Shown: positions 1 through 11,892, counted from the stretch's first letter. The stretch is 64,000 nt of DNA from Saccopteryx bilineata (GCF_036850765.1 NC_089492.1:70925982-70989981); one strand, 5' to 3'. Notes: generated by a model from the letters alone, not told the origin. A program made the numbers and translations.

Positions 1-35
1 AAATATCTGATCACATGTAAGAATTTCTTGAACAT

Positions 36-547
36 TGCAGCACTGTTCACAGTGGCCAAGACATGGAAACAACCAAAAAGCCCTTCAATAGAAGACTGGA
101 TAAAGAAGATGTGGCACATATACACTATGGAATACTACTCAGCCGTAAGAAATGATGACATCAGATCATTTACAGCAAAATGGTGGGATCTTGATAACAT
201 TATAAGGAGTGAAATAAGTAAATCAGAAAAAAACAAGAACTACATGACTCCATACATTGGTGGAACATAAAAATGAGACTAAGAGACATGGACAAGAGTG
301 TGGTGGTTACCAGGGGTGGGGGGGAGGGAGGACATGGGAGGGAGGGAGGGAGAGAGTTAGGGGGAGGGGGAGGGGCACAGAGAACTAGATAGAGGGTGGC
401 GGAGGACAATCTGACTTTGGGCGAGGGGTACGCAACATAATTTAATGACAAAATAACCTAGACATGTTTTCTTTGAATATATGTACCCTGATTTATTAAT
501 GTCATCCCATTACCATTAATAAAAATTTATTTAAAAAAAAAAAAAAA
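36..547 (+). mobile_element. L1 3' end, 5'-truncated, with target duplication
   Basis: The insert starts in the last part of L1 ORF2 (peptide AALFTVAKTWKQPKSPSIED..., MWHIYTMEYYSAVRNDDIR), runs through the G-rich 3' UTR (about 300-400) and ends in a poly-A tail. A perfect 17-bp target duplication (aagaatttcttgaacat) flanks it at 19-35 and 548-564. Classic 5'-truncated L1 insertion. The ORF2 tail still reads open for about 80 codons, suggesting a fairly recent event. Confidence 0.92.
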
Positions 548-565
548 AAGAATTTCTTGAACATA

Positions 566-950
566 AAAGCAGTGGAAGAAATAAAAAATAATTAACAAAT
601 TAGAGTGTATAACATCTAAATTGTAGTATATTAAAAACAACACAAAACTAGCCAACTTTCTTAAGCAGAAAAATTAAATATTTACTGTAATATCCTCAAT
701 ACATAAACACTGGAAGACTGGTCAAGCAATACAATAAAAATAGGCAAACTAAAACAAATCAGAAAGGACAAGCAACTAATAATATCTGAAAATGATTCAG
801 TCTCACAATAAAACCAAAACCTAAAAACATTCCACTTTTTAACTATCATACAAAACAAAGTGTTCAAACTCAATTTGTGTTGTCAAAATGCAACGACAAT
901 ATACTGTAAGAAGTTCATACAAACTTTAATGTAATTGGGCAAAACATTAT
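566..950. other. Intron/flank, nothing recognised
   Basis: AT-rich sequence without recognisable repeat heads, splice-flanked open frames or RNA genes. Confidence 0.5.
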
Positions 951-959
951 TCTTTGTAA

Positions 960-2040
960 ACCAATATTTCCTTTATAATAATCTATCTTAAAGAAATAAT
1001 TAGTGATGTAAACAAAAATCTGTATACTGTATACTCTTTACTATACAGCATTAATTATAACTGTCAAAAAAGAGGGAAACCTAGATGCCCCAAAAAGGTA
1101 TATTTTGTTTGTATAATTATAAAGTATTATTTGTTTAGACCTGTTTGTATACTTATAAAGTATATCTTGGCCAGATGAAGCATTAACACCCATCAAAAAT
1201 ATTTTTCAGGCCCTGGCCGGTTGGCTCAGTGGTAGAGCATCGGCCTGGCGTGCAGGAGTCCTGGGTTCGATTCCCAGCCAGGGCACACAGGAGAAGCGCC
1301 CATCTGCTTCTCCACCCCTCCCCCTCTCCTTCCTCTCTGTCTCTCTCTTCCCCTCCTGTAGCCAAGGCTCCACTGGAGCAAAGTTGGCCAGGCGCTGAGG
1401 ATGGCTCCATGGCCTCTGCCTCAGGCACTAGAATGGCTCTGATTGCAACAGAGCGATGTCCCAGATGGGCAGAGCATTGCCCCCTGGTGGGCATGCCTGG
1501 TGGATCCCGGTCAGGCACATGTGGGAGTCTGTCTGACTGCCTCTCTGTTTCCAACTTCAGAAATATACAAAAAAAATTTTTTTCAAAGATTACTTAAAGA
1601 TATGAAAAATGATCACTATATTAAATGAAATGAACATAATGCTAAATATATGATGAACAAATTATGAAACAGTAAGACAAAGGAACATTATTAGGCAATT
1701 AAAAAAAGGGCTAAACCCAGATATGAGCAACATAAATGAATCTCTAAAAACAAAAGCAAACAAACAAAACAAGAAGACCATTCTATGATGTAAAAAAAAG
1801 CCAGACACAAAAAAGTAAACACTGGATGAGTCTAGCTATATGAAATTCAGTTACTGGCAAAACTATTCTATGGGGACAGAAGCATGTTTACTTTTGGTAA
1901 AAGGCAGAAGAAACTCCCAGGGGTGATGAAAACCTCCTTGATCAAGATGGTGACATATGATACACACGTTTAAAAAGTCATCAAATAAACTGTAAACATA
2001 TATAATACATACAAAAATAAAATAACCAAAGTCATCAAGA
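960..2040 (+). mobile_element. Old L1 3' fragment, split by a SINE
   Basis: Degenerate L1-like 3' sequence before and after the SINE at 1210-1576: a motif like 'cctagatgccccaaaaagg' before it, and a terminal part with 'gatgaaaacctccttgatcaagatggtg' wording after. No usable frame remains. Family assignment is by remembered pattern only. Confidence 0.45.
1210..1576 (+). mobile_element. SINE class A
   Basis: tRNA-derived head (gccctggccggttggctcag, B box ggttcgattcc), CATCTGCTTCTC middle, pyrimidine run, tail ccaacttcagaaa and an A-rich end. It carries the exact CTCF-type core GCCCCCTGGTGG at 1479-1490. An imperfect duplication (tttttcag / ttttttcaaag) flanks it. Confidence 0.9.
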
Positions 2041-2328
2041 TGAACATTTAAGGTTTGTGCATTTTATCATTCATATATTATATAACTCCATAAAGTACTA
2101 TAGAAATTGCATATAATGTAAACTTCAATTTGGTTATATTTATATGCAAAGTATAAAAAGAATATAAAGTATACAAAATATTAAAGGTGGTTAATTCTGG
2201 GACTGCAAATTATTTATAATTTCTTTTTAACTTTCTGCATTTTTCACATCCTCTATAATAAGTTAAATTGCTTTTATAAATAATCTGGAAAAGTAATAAA
2301 CTTAAAAAAATTCTGCCATGCTTATTAA

Positions 2329-2917
2329 CCCTTTGAGTAGTATGAACGCTCATGTGCATCCCCGTGCCTCCTGACCATCCAGAGTATGATCGTACATGTG
2401 TAAGGCAACATTAAAAAAAGACAAATGGGCCCTGGCCAGTTGGCTTAGCGGTAGAGCATCGGCCTGGCGTGCGGAAGTCCCGGGTTCGATTCCCAGCCAG
2501 GGCACACAGGAGAAGCACCCATCTGCTTCTCCACCCCTCCCCCTCTCCTTCCTCTCTGTCTCTCTCTTCCCCTCCCACAGCCAAGGCTCCATTGGAGCAA
2601 AAGATGGCCCGGGCGCTGGGGACGGCTCCTTGGCCTCTGCCCCAGGTGCTAGAGTGGCTCTGGTCGCGACAGAGCAAAGCCCCGGATGCGCAGAGCACCG
2701 CCCCCTGGTGCGCATGCAGGAGTCTGTCTGACTGCCTCCCTGTTTCCAGCTTCAGAAAAAAAAAAGACAAATATATGTTCTTCTTGTTTCCAGAAATTGG
2801 TTATCAAACAAACATGATTTTAAGTTAATAAAACTGTAACTGGAACTAATTTCATTTTTTGAAAAAAAACTCACTCCCACGGGTCAGCGAGCATGAAAAA
2901 ACTCAGTACTCAAAGGG
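2329..2917. mobile_element. piggyBac-type MITE (copy 1), interrupted by SINE
   Basis: Flanked by TTAA at 2325-2328 and 2918-2921. The ends are inverted: CCCTTTGAGTAGTA at left and TACTCAAAGGG at right. TTAA duplication with CCC...GGG ends is diagnostic of piggyBac transposition. There is no coding capacity. A class A SINE (2427-2758) lies inside. The non-SINE parts align with the uninterrupted copy at 19589-19846. Confidence 0.85.
2427..2758 (+). mobile_element. SINE class A inside a piggyBac MITE
   Basis: Head ggccctggccagttggc and usual class A body. A perfect 14-bp target duplication (aaaaaaagacaaat) lies at 2413-2426 and 2759-2772. The CTCF-type core at 2700-2711 has one mismatch. Confidence 0.93.
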
Positions 2918-3352
2918 TTAACGAAAATTCTGTTACATTTGTAATTATCACAAAATTATGTAATGTGCAGAAAGACTTAGTACATCTGCCCAACAATTTT
3001 TTGTAAATTATAAAACTCTTAACGGAAAAAATTTAAGTAAGCTCTTACTCCTGTTTTCACAGTACTAGATTTCATTGAAAAAAATATAATTTCATGCTTT
3101 TACCACAATAAAAATTATCTTTAAAAAAATTATAAACATTCATGTTTATATTTTATTCAGACTAGTTCTTGAAAACCAGTTAATTTTTTAAGCTATTACT
3201 TTAAATAGTCCTCGTGAGTTTGTTTAACTAAATTCCATGCAAAATGTCCAAAGTCAATATTCTTTACAATTAAAATACTCTCTGAGTTTCAGAAACATTT
3301 ACAGTGTGTATAAAATAATAAATAAGAACAAAACCAGAACAGACATACACAC

Positions 3353-3488
3353 CTCTGATTGTACATGCCCCGGAAGTTGTAATTAGCTCTGTAATTTGGG
3401 AAAGGCTTGGGGTCTAGTGGCCTGTAGATGGCAGGCTCTCCCCTTTTCATGGCCAGCCCATTCAGTTCCACAGTGGGCGTTATACTAC
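3353..3488 (-). CDS. STAU2: STAU2 coding exon, start of dsRBD2
   Basis: 136-bp internal exon. On the minus strand the acceptor is ctgaacag before GTAGTATAACG and the donor is CAGAG followed by gtgtgt. The exon completes a split glycine codon from the 12647-12806 exon (G + GT), then reads SITPTVELNGLAMKRG... to ...NFRGMYNQ, plus the first two bases of an arginine codon. These residues belong to the N-terminal part of STAU2 dsRBD2, including its first helix (VELNGLAMKRG), which binds RNA poorly but takes part in protein contacts in the Staufen family. There is no stop and no frameshift. The next exon, expected to begin with the rest of Arg and then YHCPVPK, is not in the window. Confidence 0.95.
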
Positions 3489-3560
3489 CTGTTCAGAAAA
3501 CATATGAAAGGCACACAAGTGAAACATTTCCATAATAAATTATGCAAGCTAAATCTCTAT

Positions 3561-3767
3561 TACCGTAATTTTCGCTCCATAAGATGCAATTTTCCCCTGC
3601 AAAAGTGGAGGGGAAATGCCCGTGCATCTTATGGGGCGAAAAATATGGTATTTTATTAAATATTTTAACACATCATTTGGTTCAGTTTTTTTTTTCTTAT
3701 TTTCCTCCATAAAACCCTAAGAATGTCTTATGATCAGGTGCATCTTATGGAGCGAAAAAATACGGTA
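3561..3767. mobile_element. Palindromic MITE with TA-type ends
   Basis: Begins TACCGTAATTTTCGCTCCAT and ends ATGGAGCGAAAAAATACGGTA on the same strand, so the ends are inverted repeats of about 28 bp. A third copy of the terminal motif lies internally at 3622-3650, making 3561-3650 a compact hairpin of its own. TA dinucleotides at the ends suggest a Tc1/mariner-like origin, but I cannot name the family. It is non-coding and sits just upstream (transcription sense) of the STAU2 exon at 3353-3488. Confidence 0.75.
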
Positions 3768-3864
3768 TATATAATTGCCATGGAAGAAGAGATGATTTTC
3801 TAAGGGAGTGCATAAACAAAGTACTTAAACAGGAAAATCATATCTAATGAAATCTATTTACACC

Positions 3865-4013
3865 CTGGCCTGGAGCTCTGTTGGTTAGAGCGTTACCCTG
3901 ATAGGCAAAGGTTGTCGGTGGGACACTGATCAGGGCACATACAGAAACAGATTGATGTTCCTGTCTCTCTCTCTCCCCCTTCCTCTCGCTCTAAAAATCA
4001 ATAAGTAAAAAAT
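3865..4013 (+). mobile_element. SINE class D
   Basis: Diverged Ves-like copy: head ccctggcctggagctctgttgg, B-box remnant and gatcagggcacatacagaaa, then a CT-rich tail and A-rich end. Confidence 0.8.
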
Positions 4014-4019
4014 AACTTT

Positions 4020-5549
4020 TTAAATCTATCTAGGGTTTTTGCAACATTTTCTATATTTAATGACCAAAAATTCAACTTTATAGTGATATTATTTCAAAAT
4101 ATGGCAAACACAAGTTTCATAGATTGATTATTTTGGATATTATAAAGAAAATATTCAACTTCACCATTAATTACCCCAGAAACCTTACAATTATCTAATT
4201 ATTAAAAACATTATCATCTGTGAATATTTTTATTTACATTTTGTTAATCAAGCAATTAAACTTAACAAGGAATACAAGTTATTCTTGAATTTAATGAAAA
4301 TAAATTTCAAATTTATTCTATAACCAACAATAGGACAAAGCAACACAAGTAAAGCTTTCTGTCTTTATAGAATCATACTGAAGTGTTTAGGATGAAGTGA
4401 CCTATCTGAAAATAGTACCAAAATAATCCAAAGGAGAGACAGATGGAAAACAGGTTGGCCATCAGGTATGGGTAAGGGCTGCAGTTCATGATGGGTACAG
4501 AGACATTGCTATCATATCCTCTCCAGTACAAGTTTGAATAATTCCGTGATGACACATAATATAAAATTAGTATGTCAAGTTATTTTAAGTACTAAAAGGG
4601 ATTATTTAATAAAATACACGTACATATGTTCCATATAACCAATCACAAAAATAAACCTAAAGTTTTCGTAGAAAGTAAAATTTACTTGCAATGTAAATTC
4701 TGTACCATTCATCTTAATTACGCCTGTGCACCATACATTTAAGGCTCCATCAAATACAAAATCGGGTCCACTTACTGCCACAAAGAAATTGGGGCTACTG
4801 CAGCACCAGCAAAGGGGTGGGGGTCCCATACAAACCCACACCAGCAGCCAGGTCACAAGCAACCCACCAAGGGTCAAGAACCTGCTCACTGTGTCTCATT
4901 TTTAAAGAATTTGTGTGAAACCACCGAAGAATTAAAAGGAACAGGAACTGAACCAAAGTAAAGAAGAGGGGAAACTAGAGGGAGTGAAGGACAGAGGGGA
5001 GGGGGGAGAAAAAGGTACAAATAAGAAAAAACAGCAAAGAAAAGTTAATAGGCTAGTAAATCAAATCAATCCAAATCCCTAATTTAATCCATACAATCAG
5101 GTCAGAGGAAGAGAAAGTCCTTTTTTCTCTCTTTTGTTCAGTACTTTACCAAGGGATAAATAAAATGTACAGACCTTATACATAAAGCATATGAATTCCT
5201 ACACATGTAAACATTCATGTGACCTGTACTCAGATCAAGATATGAATATTTCCATCACCTAGAAAGCTCCTGACACCATTTCCTGGTCAAGATCTAACTC
5301 CCAAGTTACTCATTCTGACCTCTGTCATCAGATTAGTTTTGTCTGTTCTTCAAATCTGAACATGTATTCTTTTGTCTTGCCTCTTTCACTTGACAAAATG
5401 ATTTTATTGACTAGATCAGTATTTCAAACTTTTTTTAATCACTGAATATTCCAATGTATTCAAACAAATTTTATACCAGTTTATTTATTGTGCTGTTGAT
5501 GGGATATTTAGGTTGTTTCCAGTTTGGGGCTATTAACTAGAGAGCCACT
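4020..5549. other. STAU2: STAU2 intron, mostly unassigned
   Basis: AT-rich intron sequence. About 5140-5545 resembles an old LINE 3' region (tgttgatgggatatttaggttgtttcc). Minus-strand open frames at 4373-4555 and 4602-4889 have no splice signals or known similarity and I do not accept them as genes. Confidence 0.45.
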
Positions 5550-5898
5550 GTGGCCTAACAAGGTGGTGGCACAGTGGAGAGACCGTTGGACTGGAGCGCA
5601 GAGGACTCAGGTTAGCAACCCCGAGGTCGCCAGCTTGAGCATGGGATCAAAGACATTACCCCATGGTCGCTGGCTTGAGCCCAAAAGTCACTGGCTTGAA
5701 GCCCAAGGTTGCTGGTTTGAACAAGGGGTCACTCGCTCTGCTGTAGCCCCCTGGTCAAGGCACATATGAGAAAACAATCATGAACAACTAAGGTGCCACA
5801 ACAAAGAATTGATATTTCTCATCTCTTTCCCTTCCTGTCTGTCTCCATCTCTCCTTATCTCTGTCCCTCTCTTTGTCTCTGTCTCTCTCACTAAAAAA
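5550..5898 (+). mobile_element. SINE class B
   Basis: Head cctaacaaggtggtggcacagtgg, tandem 'ctggcttgagccc' modules, gtcaaggcacatatgagaaa, CT-rich tail and poly-A. Confidence 0.88.
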
Positions 5899-5939
5899 AA
5901 AAAAAAAGTTCTGTCTCTGTCTCTCACTTAAAAAAAATG

Positions 5940-6860
5940 TTCACAATGATAGATTATAAACTTCTAAGTAAAATAGGGATGGAAGAGTCTATAGTGACAT
6001 AAATAAACAAAATATGAGGGGAAGAGAAAGCTCTTGGGTAGAATGACAACTAATAAATCTGAAAAGAATATTGGAATTTAAAAATCACCGTTTGGGAAAG
6101 AATAAGTTTCTGCTGTTTTAAATCACAAAAGAAAAAAAAACACTCTTTGGGAATCTTCAGAGCAGTAACTGATTCAGACAAGAACCACTAATGGGTGAGA
6201 AATCTGGTGGGTGAAGGAAAGTTGATGAGGGACAGAACGTTCATATAGTCTCCAAGTGTGTCCTCAGAAAATACTACATACAATCTAATAATAAGCCATA
6301 CTTATTAACTTGACAATAGAGAAGGCTGGCAGACATATTCGTCACCAAGTGACAAAAGATATCACTAATGGGACTAATCAGAATCAGGTGTCCCCTGATA
6401 TGAGACACTGAGGTAAGCCCAGGTCATGCCTATGACAGTCACGCTAAAATGAATCAACCATGAAGAGACACTAGACAAACTCAGCTGAGCAGCATTCTAC
6501 AAACGACATGGTCTACCCTCTTCAAGATCTCATTCCAGAGGAACCATTCCAGACCAAGTAGAATGAAGAGAAATGCTGAGTACATGGTCCAGGTCAGATC
6601 CTGGACCTATGGAGAACAGGACCGGAAGATCAGTGAAATCCACATGGAGTCTGTGGACAACGTGTTAATGCTGGATCAGTGTTAACTTCCTGAGAGGAAA
6701 GTGCCAATGGACTTAGGAGATACACACTGAGTACTGCGGGGTAGAGACACCATGTCCACAACTTACCCTCAAATGGCTCAGAATAGTTAACCATTGGGAA
6801 TCTGGGTGAAGGGTACACGGGGCTCCACATACTCTTTCTACAAACTATATAAATCTAAAA
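5940..6860. other. STAU2: Intron with an unassigned old interspersed repeat
   Basis: About 6180-6860 has the composition and wording of an ancient, widespread mammalian repeat (for example 'aggagatacacactgagtac', 'accctcaaatggctcagaa'), but I cannot name the family with confidence. The remainder is unremarkable. Confidence 0.35.
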
Positions 6861-6929
6861 TTATTCCCTCCACCCAAAAAAAGTTCAAAAAAATAGGAGA
6901 AAGAAAGCAAAATAGTCCTATGATGTATT

Positions 6930-7283
6930 CTTTTTTTCTACTCTTTTTTATTTATTTTAGGTGAGAGGAAGGGAGACAGTGAGGCAGACTTCCACATGTG
7001 CCCCAACAAGGATCCACCCAGCAACCCCATCTGGAGCTAAAGCTCGAGTACATAACTATTCTTAGCACCTGAGGCTGACCAACCAAGCCATCCATCCTCA
7101 GCCACCTAGGGCCATGCTCAAACCAATCAAGTCACTGTCTGCAGGAGAGGAAGAGAGAGAGAAGGGGGAGAGGGAGGAAGAGAGAAGCAGATGGTTGCTT
7201 CTCCTGTGTGACCTGACCAAGATTCAAACCCGGGGGATCCATACACCTAGCCAATGCTCTATCCAGAGCCACGGGCCAGGGCC
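6930..7283 (-). mobile_element. SINE class A, older copy
   Basis: Reverse-oriented diverged class A SINE ending (head side) in ccacgggccagggcc. A target duplication of 9 bp (tgatgtatt) lies at 6921-6929 and 7284-7292. Confidence 0.85.
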
Positions 7284-7974
7284 TGATGTATTTTTAACTA
7301 GCAGAATAGACATCTTGTATGTGACTTTAGCTCCTCTCTGGAGTATAACTACTATTTAAGACTCCTCTATTCTCTGTGAAGTCTGAGCTTTCCTTCTCTG
7401 CAGTGCAACAGATCACAATGTCTTCAATAAATGGGACTGAGTTTACTGAATGCCTCTATATTAAAAAGAAAACTCTTGGACCTCACATCATGCATAAACC
7501 TTATTCCTGATATTTCTGACAGACTATAGTTCTAAATTTAAAAGACAAAATAATAAAGCTTCTAAAAGGATAATAAGGTTATCTTCATAACTTTGTAGAA
7601 GACAAAGATGTCTTAGCACACACAAAAGCACTGGCATACAATAAGGGAAAAGACTAATAAATTAGGCTTTATTAAAATAAAAATATTTCTGTTTGTCAAA
7701 ATGCACCATTAGGAGTATGGAAAGGCATCTGCAGTACTGACAAAGGATATGAATCCAGAATATATAAGAGACCTACAAGTCAAAAAATAGAAAAATTTAA
7801 AACACAAATAATGCAGTTTGTAATGGGAAAAATACTTCAACCAACACTCTACAACAAGAGAGCCGGCAGGCATGCGAAAACGGCCTCGGCTCCATTTAGT
7901 ATTAAGAAATGCAAATTAAAACCACAATGAATTACTACTATACCCCCCACAAGAATTATTAAAATGCTCTGTAA

Positions 7975-8115
7975 TTTGTTTATTGCTTTATTAGAGAGAG
8001 GAGGAGAGAGACAGAAACACCGACCTGTTCCTGTCTGTGCCCTGACCAGGAATCGAACCTCCAACTTTTGCACATCAGGATGATGCTCCAACCAACTGAG
8101 CCAACTGGCCAGGGC
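7975..8115 (-). mobile_element. SINE class D
   Basis: Reverse-oriented Ves-like copy: ccctgaccaggaatcgaacc and head complement gagccaactggccagggc. Confidence 0.85.
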
Positions 8116-8549
8116 AAGAAGTGCTAAAAATTCTGAAAGCTGAAGATACCGTACATTGGCAAGGAAGGGAAAATGATGTTTGGCATCATGTATGTATATA
8201 TTATGTATGTTTTTTTTTTAAGTATGAACTTGGAAAAAGGCATACATTCATTTGTTAATTCATTCAAATGACACAAATTCTATAAATCAAGGAGGGGCAA
8301 ACAAGACAGGTCTTGCCATGTGCCGAGGCTGGAGTGCAGTGTCTATCCACAGATTCAATCCCACTCCCAAACAGCACAGGAGCTTTTTTACCTGCTCTGT
8401 TTCTGACCTGGGCTAGTTCAGCCCTGCTTGGACAACCTTAATTCATCTTCTGGTTTGATTTTAGCATGAACACGTGCATAACCTATAACCCAACAATTCC
8501 AACCCTGGATACATCCCCAATGGAAATGTCTATATACAAGAATAATCAA

Positions 8550-8935
8550 CCTGACCAGATGGTGGCGCAGTGGATAGAGTGTTGGACTGGGATGCAAGGA
8601 CCGAGGTTCAAACCCCGAGGTCGCCAGCTTGAGTGAGGGCTCATCCTGCTTGAGCGCAGCTTGAGCGTGGGGTCACTGGCCTGAGCGTGGGATCATAGAC
8701 ATGACCCCATGACCATTGGCTTGAGCCCAAAGGTCACTGGCTTGAAGCCCAAGTTTGCTGGGCTCACTTGCTCTGCCTCCCCCCCCCCCCCCGTCAAGGC
8801 ACATATGAAAAAGCAATTAATGAACAATTAAGGTGATACAATGAAGAACTGATGCTTCTCATCTCTCTCCCTTCTCTTCCTGTCTGTCCTTTCTCAGTCT
8901 CACTGTCTCTCTCTCTCTCTCTCTCACTAAATATA
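8550..8935 (+). mobile_element. SINE class B
   Basis: Head cctgaccagatggtggcgca, repeated 'gcttgagc' modules, aaggcacatatgaaaaagca and a CT-rich tail running into the AT microsatellite. A run of C lies at about 8779-8792. Confidence 0.9.
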
Positions 8936-8976
8936 TATATATATATATATATATATTTAGATATATATATGATCAG
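8931..8976. repeat. (AT)n microsatellite at a SINE tail
   Basis: Alternating TA/AT, interrupted once by 'ttag', replacing the A-rich tail of the class B SINE. Confidence 0.85.
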
Positions 8977-9105
8977 AAACAACCCAACTGTCCATCAATG
9001 GTACAATGACTAAATAAATTGTGGTATATTCAAGTAATGGAATACTGCAATGTAAATAACACGGATGAATCTCACAAAGATAATGTTGAGTAAAATGAGC
9101 TATCC

Positions 9106-9710
9106 AGTGTGTGGTTCCGACTAGCAGGTGCAACGAACCTCAGATGTCAGAAAGCAGAATGGTGTTCCCTGTGGAGTCGTGCAACCACTAGAAATGGCAA
9201 CAGGGAGACTGCCCAGGCTCTGGCAGAGCCTGTGGATCTGCTAACACAATTACAGAGCAGAAACCCATCCAGATTCCGCAGCTGTAACGTGTGCACTTGC
9301 CGGCACATACTATCAGACTCCATTTCATACATTTACTGCCCAAAATCAGCTCATTTTCTCAGCTCACTGCAACTTTCCAGAGTGGAGACTCATCCGCACT
9401 GGCCCCCAGACTCTGTGCTACTTCCCTCCTTGGCTCCCTTGCTGGCCTGGCTCCAGCACATTCTGCTCGGGCTTCATGCATGCCACTGCCCTGGAGAGCG
9501 CTGCCCTCCCGTGGCTTCCGCCATGGATTGGGACTACCTGTCCTGTCCCATTCCAGCTGCTACTCTCAGCACTGGCAGAGCATGGCCCATGGTGCCCAAC
9601 GTATGTGAGTTTCTTTCCTTCTTCCTTCCCCCATAAACTATGATAGTGCTTTCATAACTGATTGTCTTCCTAGCATTTTCCACCTTCCATTCACATGTCA
9701 AATTGAATTT
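9106..9710. other. STAU2: STAU2 intron, no gene accepted
   Basis: A 175-codon plus-strand open frame (9109-9636) spans this moderately GC-rich stretch, but it is antisense to STAU2, has no recognisable domain and its start lies at the end of the L1 fragment. I treat it as chance; family of the underlying sequence unknown. Confidence 0.4.
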
Positions 9711-9724
9711 CCTAAAATGCTTTT

Positions 9725-10078
9725 CTGTTTTTCGTGTTTTTCTGAAGTGAAAAGTGATGAGGCAGACAGACAGACTCCCGCATGCACCCGACTGGGATCC
9801 ATTCAGCAAGCCCACTAGGGGGCGATGCTCTACTGGAGCCATTCTAGCACCTGAGGAGGAGGTCATGGAGCCACCCTCAGCACCCAGGCTAACTTTGCTC
9901 CAATGGAGCCTTGGCTGCAGGCGGGGGGGGGGGGGGGGGGAGAGACAAAGAGAAAGGAGAGGGGGAAGGGTAGAGAAGCAGATGGGTGCTTCTCCTGTGT
10001 GCCCTGGCTGGGAATCAAACCTGGGACTTCCATATGCCAGGCTGATGCTCTACCACTGAGCCAACCAGCCAGGGCCCT
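9725..10078 (-). mobile_element. SINE class A
   Basis: Reverse-oriented, head complement ccaaccagccagggcc. Target duplication cctaaaatgctttt / cctaaaatactttt at 9711-9724 and 10079-10092. It carries an exact CTCF-type core, CCACTAGGGGGC, at 9812-9823 and a G run of about 15 at 9926-9940. Confidence 0.93.
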
Positions 10079-10093
10079 CCTAAAATACTTTTT

Positions 10094-11530
10094 AAAAAAT
10101 ATGCTCCAGCAGCTTGCCAATATTAATCCAACCAACCTACAGTAAGTTCTCACTTAGTATCATCAATAGGTTCAGCAACTTTAAGCTAAATGGTGTAGAA
10201 GAAAGCCAACTTTGCCACATGCTAAGTGACCCAAACAAGACTTACATTCCTATGGCATCTGATGAAACATTATCCGAGGGCTTGCTCTAGAGAAGTTAAT
10301 CTCCTAAAGCTGGCACTAAAGTCTGTCACAGTCCACTCCCTAACTACATCTTCAGTCTTCTCTTTTATCTGCTTTAACTAAAAACCATCTAATTTTTCTA
10401 AACCAAACCCATTGTCCCGACTCCAGTTCCAATGCCCATCCTCAGAGTAGAGCAGTCTTTCCTCTCCTGCACACCAGCCTGCTCTCCAGTCAGCTCAACC
10501 AGCTCCGTCCAGGCTTACCAAGTTACAATACTAACTGCTGTTATTACTCACTTGGTAGTTCATCTTTACCACTGAGGTATGTGTTTCATGTGTACACCTG
10601 TAAAACCTTAAGTTTTATACTTCTTAGATATGTAAAAGTTCTTATTAAACAGAGGTAGTGGTGGGGTAATAATGATCCACCAATAATCTAAAGAGATTTT
10701 TAAAAATTAAATAATTAGGTAGCCTCTTACCAACTTCAAACTGAACACACTAGGTTTTTTTCTTTACTGTAATAATATTTTGACTTATTTAAGCTTATTT
10801 TAAAAATACTGGAATCAGTTGAACAGAAGCAAAAGGATTAGTAATAGGAAAGTCACAGAGTTCTGGAAAAGGTAGTCCTTGCAAGAGGAGACTATTGTCT
10901 ACCCAGCAGGTGCCTTGTGAAAATGGAGTGTCTGACTTGATTATGAGCATAAGCATGTGGACTGTAATTAAATAGGTTATAGAGTCATTATTGGCAGGCA
11001 AAATGTCTTTTTGTACTCCATCACAAAAATACCTAAAGCAATATTGTCAGAGGTAATCATGTAAATGAATAAGGAAATGAATAAGTACACAGATATAGGG
11101 TTGGTACTACTTATGAAACTTTATTAATTTGATGTTGTCAATTCATGCACTATGCTCAGTACAGGCTTGCTTCTTCCCAATAAATCCCTGGACATATAAT
11201 ATTGCTGGTATTATATGTGATCAAAACAACACTTTAAAATTATTATTAAAAGCTTAAAATTAGAATGTTCATTTATTTAGCACTATATTACACACAGGTG
11301 GGTTTTTGTGGGGCTTTTTGGACATGTAGGCTTCTTACTAAATTTCATACAAATATTCTAAACCAAGTATCAATCATTTCTACACTAACAAGCAGAATAA
11401 AAAGATTCTTAAGCTAGTTTTATAATTCTTTATTAAACTAAAAAAAATTTAATTATTAAATTCTATATTATATATTTTAAAAAAGAAATCGATCATTTTT
11501 TATCTTTAATTTAGAAAAAAACTCAATTTT
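10094..11530. other. STAU2: STAU2 intron, nothing recognised
   Basis: AT-rich unique-looking sequence. No repeat heads, RNA genes or supported exons seen. Confidence 0.5.
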
Positions 11531-11531
11531 T

Positions 11532-11882
11532 CTTTTTTTTTTTGACAGATACAGAGTCAGAGAGAGGGACAGATAGGGACAGACAGCCATGAAGAGAGAT
11601 GAGAAGCATCAATTCTTCATTGCAGCTCCTAGGTTGTTCAGTGACTGCTTTATCATATGTGCCTTGATTGGGGGAGGGGAGTGGGGGCCTACAGCAGAGC
11701 GAGTTACCCCTTGCTCAAGCCAGCAACCTTGGGCTTCAAGCCAGCAACTCCCTCGCTCAAACTGGTGAGCCTGTGCTCAAGCCGAGTGAGCCTATGCTCA
11801 AGCCAGTGACCTCGGGGTTTCAAACCTGGGTCCTACACATCCCAGTCCAATGCTCTATCCATTGCGCCACCATCTGATCAGG
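11532..11882 (-). mobile_element. SINE class B
   Basis: Reverse-oriented: poly-T, gacagatacagagtcagaga, repeated 'gctcaagcc' modules, head complement gcgccaccatctgatcagg. Confidence 0.9.
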
Positions 11883-11892
11883 TTCAATTTTT

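Larger units (their letters stand above)
7490..9105 (+). mobile_element. Old L1 ORF2 3' region, split by two SINEs
   Basis: Degenerate L1 ORF2/3' sequence on the plus strand. Recognisable pieces are 'aatatataagagacctacaagtc' before the first SINE, 'acccaacaattccaaccctgg' before the second, and 'caactgtccatcaatggtac...ggtatattcaagtaatggaa' after it. Interrupted by SINEs at 7975-8115 and 8550-8935. No intact frame. Confidence 0.7.

Noticed and set aside
28..270. 80-codon L1 ORF2 end as a gene
   Set aside because: It is the C-terminal piece of a 5'-truncated L1 insertion with target duplications, not a host gene.
1210..1285. tRNA gene calls at SINE heads
   Set aside because: A-box and B-box-like sequences are present because the SINEs are tRNA-derived, but no complete cloverleaf with a proper anticodon and acceptor stem is formed.
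1183..1597. Recurrent 60-120-codon frames with shared peptides such as RRSTHLLLHPSPSPSSLSLS (also at 2396-2828, 22832-23155, 35017-35316, 61341-61785, 62652-63221)
   Set aside because: They are translations of class A SINEs in various frames, not a protein family.
4602..4889. 95-codon minus-strand frame in the STAU2 sense as an extra exon
   Set aside because: No acceptable acceptor/donor pair with matching phase and no similarity to STAU2; neighbouring verified exons join in phase without it.
9109..9636. 175-codon open frame in a STAU2 intron
   Set aside because: Antisense to the host gene, begins in an L1 fragment, no domain recognised, composition like non-coding DNA.
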